Positions 61,005-64,000 of a stretch of 64,000 nucleotides of DNA are shown here, piece by piece. Below the pieces are notes generated by a model, which searched no databases, was not told where the DNA came from, and saw nothing but the letters and a program-made list of their open reading frames with translations. Every line of letters starts with the position of its first letter. Positions within the stretch are counted from its first letter, which is position 1. Source of the stretch: Gossypium raimondii (taxonomy: Eukaryota > Streptophyta > Magnoliopsida > Malvales > Malvaceae). The DNA lies in the NCBI RefSeq assembly GCF_025698545.1, contig NC_068570.1, positions 52,471,924 through 52,535,923 of the forward strand, in the 5' to 3' direction. Position numbers and translations under genes: made by a program.

Positions 61005-63627
61005 CTTATTTTCACATGCATTCAAACATTAATCACATTCATTTTAGGTTAAACAAATAATCTCGAGTCTTAATCAAGCTTACAAAATTATTTTGACAAT
61101 TCAAGCATGAAATATGACCAACTTGCAAAGATTTAGAAATTCAGGGGTGACATCGGGGCATCATCTCTTCCATGTAATGACGTTGCCAAACAGTTTGTCA
61201 CGTCACAAAATCAAGCCACTCGATGTCGCGATGTGACTCATTGTCGGTCGACATTGCAACGAGGTAGGTTGCTCATCAAGATGTGGACTCTGTTTTTGGT
61301 AAATTTTGAGTCATTTGGTACCTATTTCAAAGTTTCCATTTCAACTATTCAAAAATGTATCAAAATATTATTCCCAATTGTCTCAAAACCTACCTAAACA
61401 TACCTAATATTTCAAACAAATATGTTTAAGTTTCCATCCATCAAAACATTCATTACATGTACATCATTCACCAAGTCATTCAATACCAACTTTACCTATG
61501 CCAATCCACTTTAAAACATGCAATTTCATATGCCATACATACCTCGAGCATATAAACCAAAATACTCCAATTCAACTAGGTATCACAAATGCCAAATCAT
61601 GCATTTCTAAACCACATACCAAAACCAACGTCTAAATCACATAAACCAAGTTCAATGCCATATTCAACTCGTAAAGACTTATATAAAATAAAGTTTGCTC
61701 CACACACTTATATACATGCCACAATTCTTGACTCAAAATAATAAAAAAGCTACTGATTCAGTGATAGTGTGAGCTCTGAGATGATTTGGCTTGACGAGTT
61801 TCGTAAGGTGACAATATACAAGGAAGAGAAAAGGGAAAAATAAATAGGGTAAGCATATAAGATGCTTAGTAAGCTCATAAGGAAACTAAAGCTTACGTTG
61901 AGCATTAAAGTATAAACAACCATTCTATTAGGCTACTAATTTAACTTCCCTTAACATATTAACACATATCTATACATGCAACATCACCAGAAATCAAATA
62001 TGTTAATTACGTTTCTCAAATCGTAAATATTGCTAACAATTAAAACATAATCATATAGCAATCTATATGTCAAGTATCATCAATATCATTTCAATTTCAA
62101 TTCATGAATTAAATTCCATTTTCAATCAATTGAACATCGCCCAATAGAACTATAATAAAATGGATTCGAATATACGAGAATGTAATGCTCACACAAGCTG
62201 ACATTATATCGAGCTAAACCTATGATACATATATTTCGAGGATTTGCAACAAATGCTAGATCTCATAATAACCTATAAAATCCCTGATTAATCACTTATA
62301 TAACCCTAATAGCATGTCATACGTATCCTAACATTTTAGTAAGTTCATTCGGGCATCATTTCCATACAAATGACATTATCAATTCCTATACTCAATTTCA
62401 TTTCTCATATGAAACATATATTTAGTCAACAAGCTCGTTTACATCCTGTTCTATTTCTATATAACCAACATTCTCAAGAATTTTACAATTCAGTCAATTT
62501 TGAGCTATAAGTGCCAAATTCACTAATTCATTTAAATATTACATATAAATGAAATAGAAAACAAATAAACATGACATAAAATAAATTAGTAAGTTCTATA
62601 TGAACTTACCTAGTCAAAACAACAAACAACTGAATCTTTAAGAACTAATCGACAATTTTGGCTTTTCCTCGATTATCACTAGTTTGATTCAATTCTTGAT
62701 CTATACAACTATTCCATTCAATTAATCAATACCAAAGATTTATACACTATTTCATTATATGAATGAACCTGTGAAACTTTATTTTTTATACCCTAAATTT
62801 TTACATTTTATACAATTTAGTCCCTAAAACTAATATAATTATATCTTTCAATTTTGAGCATCGATTTTAAAACCAATTTCAATTACATCCCTTAAGGACT
62901 CCATATTATCTATTTTTACTGCAATTTCACATTAATTTCACAATTTATTTCACTTTAGTCCTTACGATCAAAATTAACAATTAAACATTACAAACTAGTC
63001 CTTTTCACATCTAAGCTTAAAATCTATCAATTTAACACTGATTTCTTCAAGAAATAAACAATGGAAACTTTCAAAAACTTCAATTTTTTTCAAATTGGTA
63101 CATGGGCTAGGAAATTAAGCTCCCATGACCTCTCAAAAACCTAAAATTTACAAGAAAATGACTTAATTGAACATACCAATTGAGGACCAAAACTTTGAAA
63201 GCTTCCAAGGGCTTTCTTTGTTTTAACTCACAGCATGAAGAAGAAGATAAACGTGATGCTTAAAGTTTTCCATTAACTTATGTATTTTATACTTTAATTA
63301 AAATTTAATTAATATTAATTAATTAATCTTAATCACAAATAACTAAAATTAATGGATGTTAAATCATTCTCCACTAATTGATGAAACAAAATGATTTATG
63401 TACCATTTAAAACCTTTATCTATTTAAAAATCTATAGCGATAAAATTTTTACATTTTAGTCCCTGTACCTTAATTAAGTAATTAATAGACAAAATTGAAG
63501 GACCAAATTTTAATATTCTTTTATACCAACTCCTTAAATATTCATATTTGATATTTACGAATCTAGTTTACGAAAATAGGGTTTTCAAACCACCTTTTTC
63601 AGCATCATTAAAAATCGGGTTGTTACA
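61005..63627 (-). mobile_element. Gypsy-type LTR, minus orientation, left end missing (LTR k)
   Basis: It ends AAAAATCGGGTTGTTACA at 63627. The left TGTAACACCC end is lost. The internal order matches e1, including CTTACAAAATTAT, TTCAAGCATGAA and a GATGTCGCGATGTGAC array. Confidence 0.72.
61149..61290. repeat. Palindrome array, GATGTCGCGACATC type (LTR k)
   Basis: Half-sites are GACATCGGGGCATC, TGACGTTGCC, GATGTCGCGATGTGAC, GGTCGACATTGCAACG and AAGATGTGG. Confidence 0.72.
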
Positions 63628-64000
63628 TAAATTAGGTGTTTATGCCTTGATGCATTGAATGCTTTGGTTTGATGATATATAATTGTGTTTTGCATGTACC
63701 ATTTGGGTTTTTTTATTTGGTTTAAAGTTAGGTATGTTTAAATAGGTTTTGGTCATGATTGAATGTATTTAAAATGTTCAATTTAAGTAATTTTACCATT
63801 TAGTCTCTAGACAATAATAAAATGTCTCGAGACCCTAAGCATAAAATGTATCATTTAAGATGTTATTTTGTTCATGGTCTTGGGACCAACCTTTTGGGTC
63901 TCTAGAAATTGGGCGTATGTCTCAAGAGTCTCTATCTCAAGATAAAGGCACATCGAAGCTAAATTTATTTTGCATTGTTCTAGGTCTTGAGACAAGAACC
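63628..64000 (+). mobile_element. Plus-oriented LTR fragment running off the window
   Basis: The sequence has the general composition of the region before a plus LTR 3' end (GTATGTTTAAATAGGTTTTGG) and enters a palindrome array. No terminus is visible in the window. Confidence 0.5.
63826..64000. repeat. Palindrome array, GTCTCGAGAC type
   Basis: The copies are TGTCTCGAGACCC, GGTCTTGGGACC, TGTCTCAAGAGTCTC and GGTCTTGAGACAAG, reaching the window edge. Confidence 0.78.

Overview
This window is nuclear DNA from a flowering plant, almost certainly a eudicot. The genes have GT-AG introns, long AT-rich spacers separate them, and six plant genes sit among stacked LTR retrotransposon remnants. The LTR style (termini TGTAACACCC / GGGTGTTACA, lengths of about 3 kb) and the gene sequences suggest a Malvaceae genome such as Gossypium (cotton). 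That assignment is inference from memory, not from a search.

Genes. A small secreted X8-domain (CBM43) protein lies at 1798-2348. A compact gene cluster follows: a four-TM CASP-like protein of the 2B type (8069-9788), a RAMP4/SERP1-type ER protein (10293-10699), and a convergent 381-residue plant coiled-coil protein on the minus strand (10981-12490). A second gene island holds an intronless plastid-targeted Ycf33-like membrane protein (26843-27427) and a minus-strand TPD1 (TAPETUM DETERMINANT 1) homologue (28448-29662). All intron phases were checked by hand and the joined reading frames are open. The genes share no obvious pathway; this is an ordinary mixed plant neighbourhood.

Mobile DNA. 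From 15.7 to 23.4 kb there is a three-level nest of LTRs. From 31 kb to the right edge there is almost nothing except LTRs and decayed elements. These include a copia-type solo LTR with a perfect target duplication (31208-31601), two minus LTR fragments, a deleted gypsy element that keeps gag and the chromo-like tail but lost protease, RT, RNase H and integrase (39767-41320), and a solo LTR of 2.9 kb (45132-48066). A decayed Athila-like element follows (about 51.6-61 kb) and is itself split by a 3.3 kb solo LTR with perfect 5-bp target duplications (55677-58963). Several MITE or foldback elements are scattered at 6.0, 13.0, 26.4, 30.8, 36.1 and 36.7 kb.

Most interesting observation. Across LTRs that differ widely in sequence, the same position about 190-250 bp from the 3' LTR end carries a short array built on a perfect palindrome, but the palindrome differs between subfamilies: CACACGGCCGTGTG, GGTATCGATACC, a GTCGCGAC/GATGTC type, and GTCTCGAGAC. 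A second variable module, a tandem array of roughly 20-45 bp units, sits in the middle of the same LTRs. This looks like conserved architecture with exchangeable sequence. No CRISPR, rRNA or convincing tRNA/miRNA gene was found.
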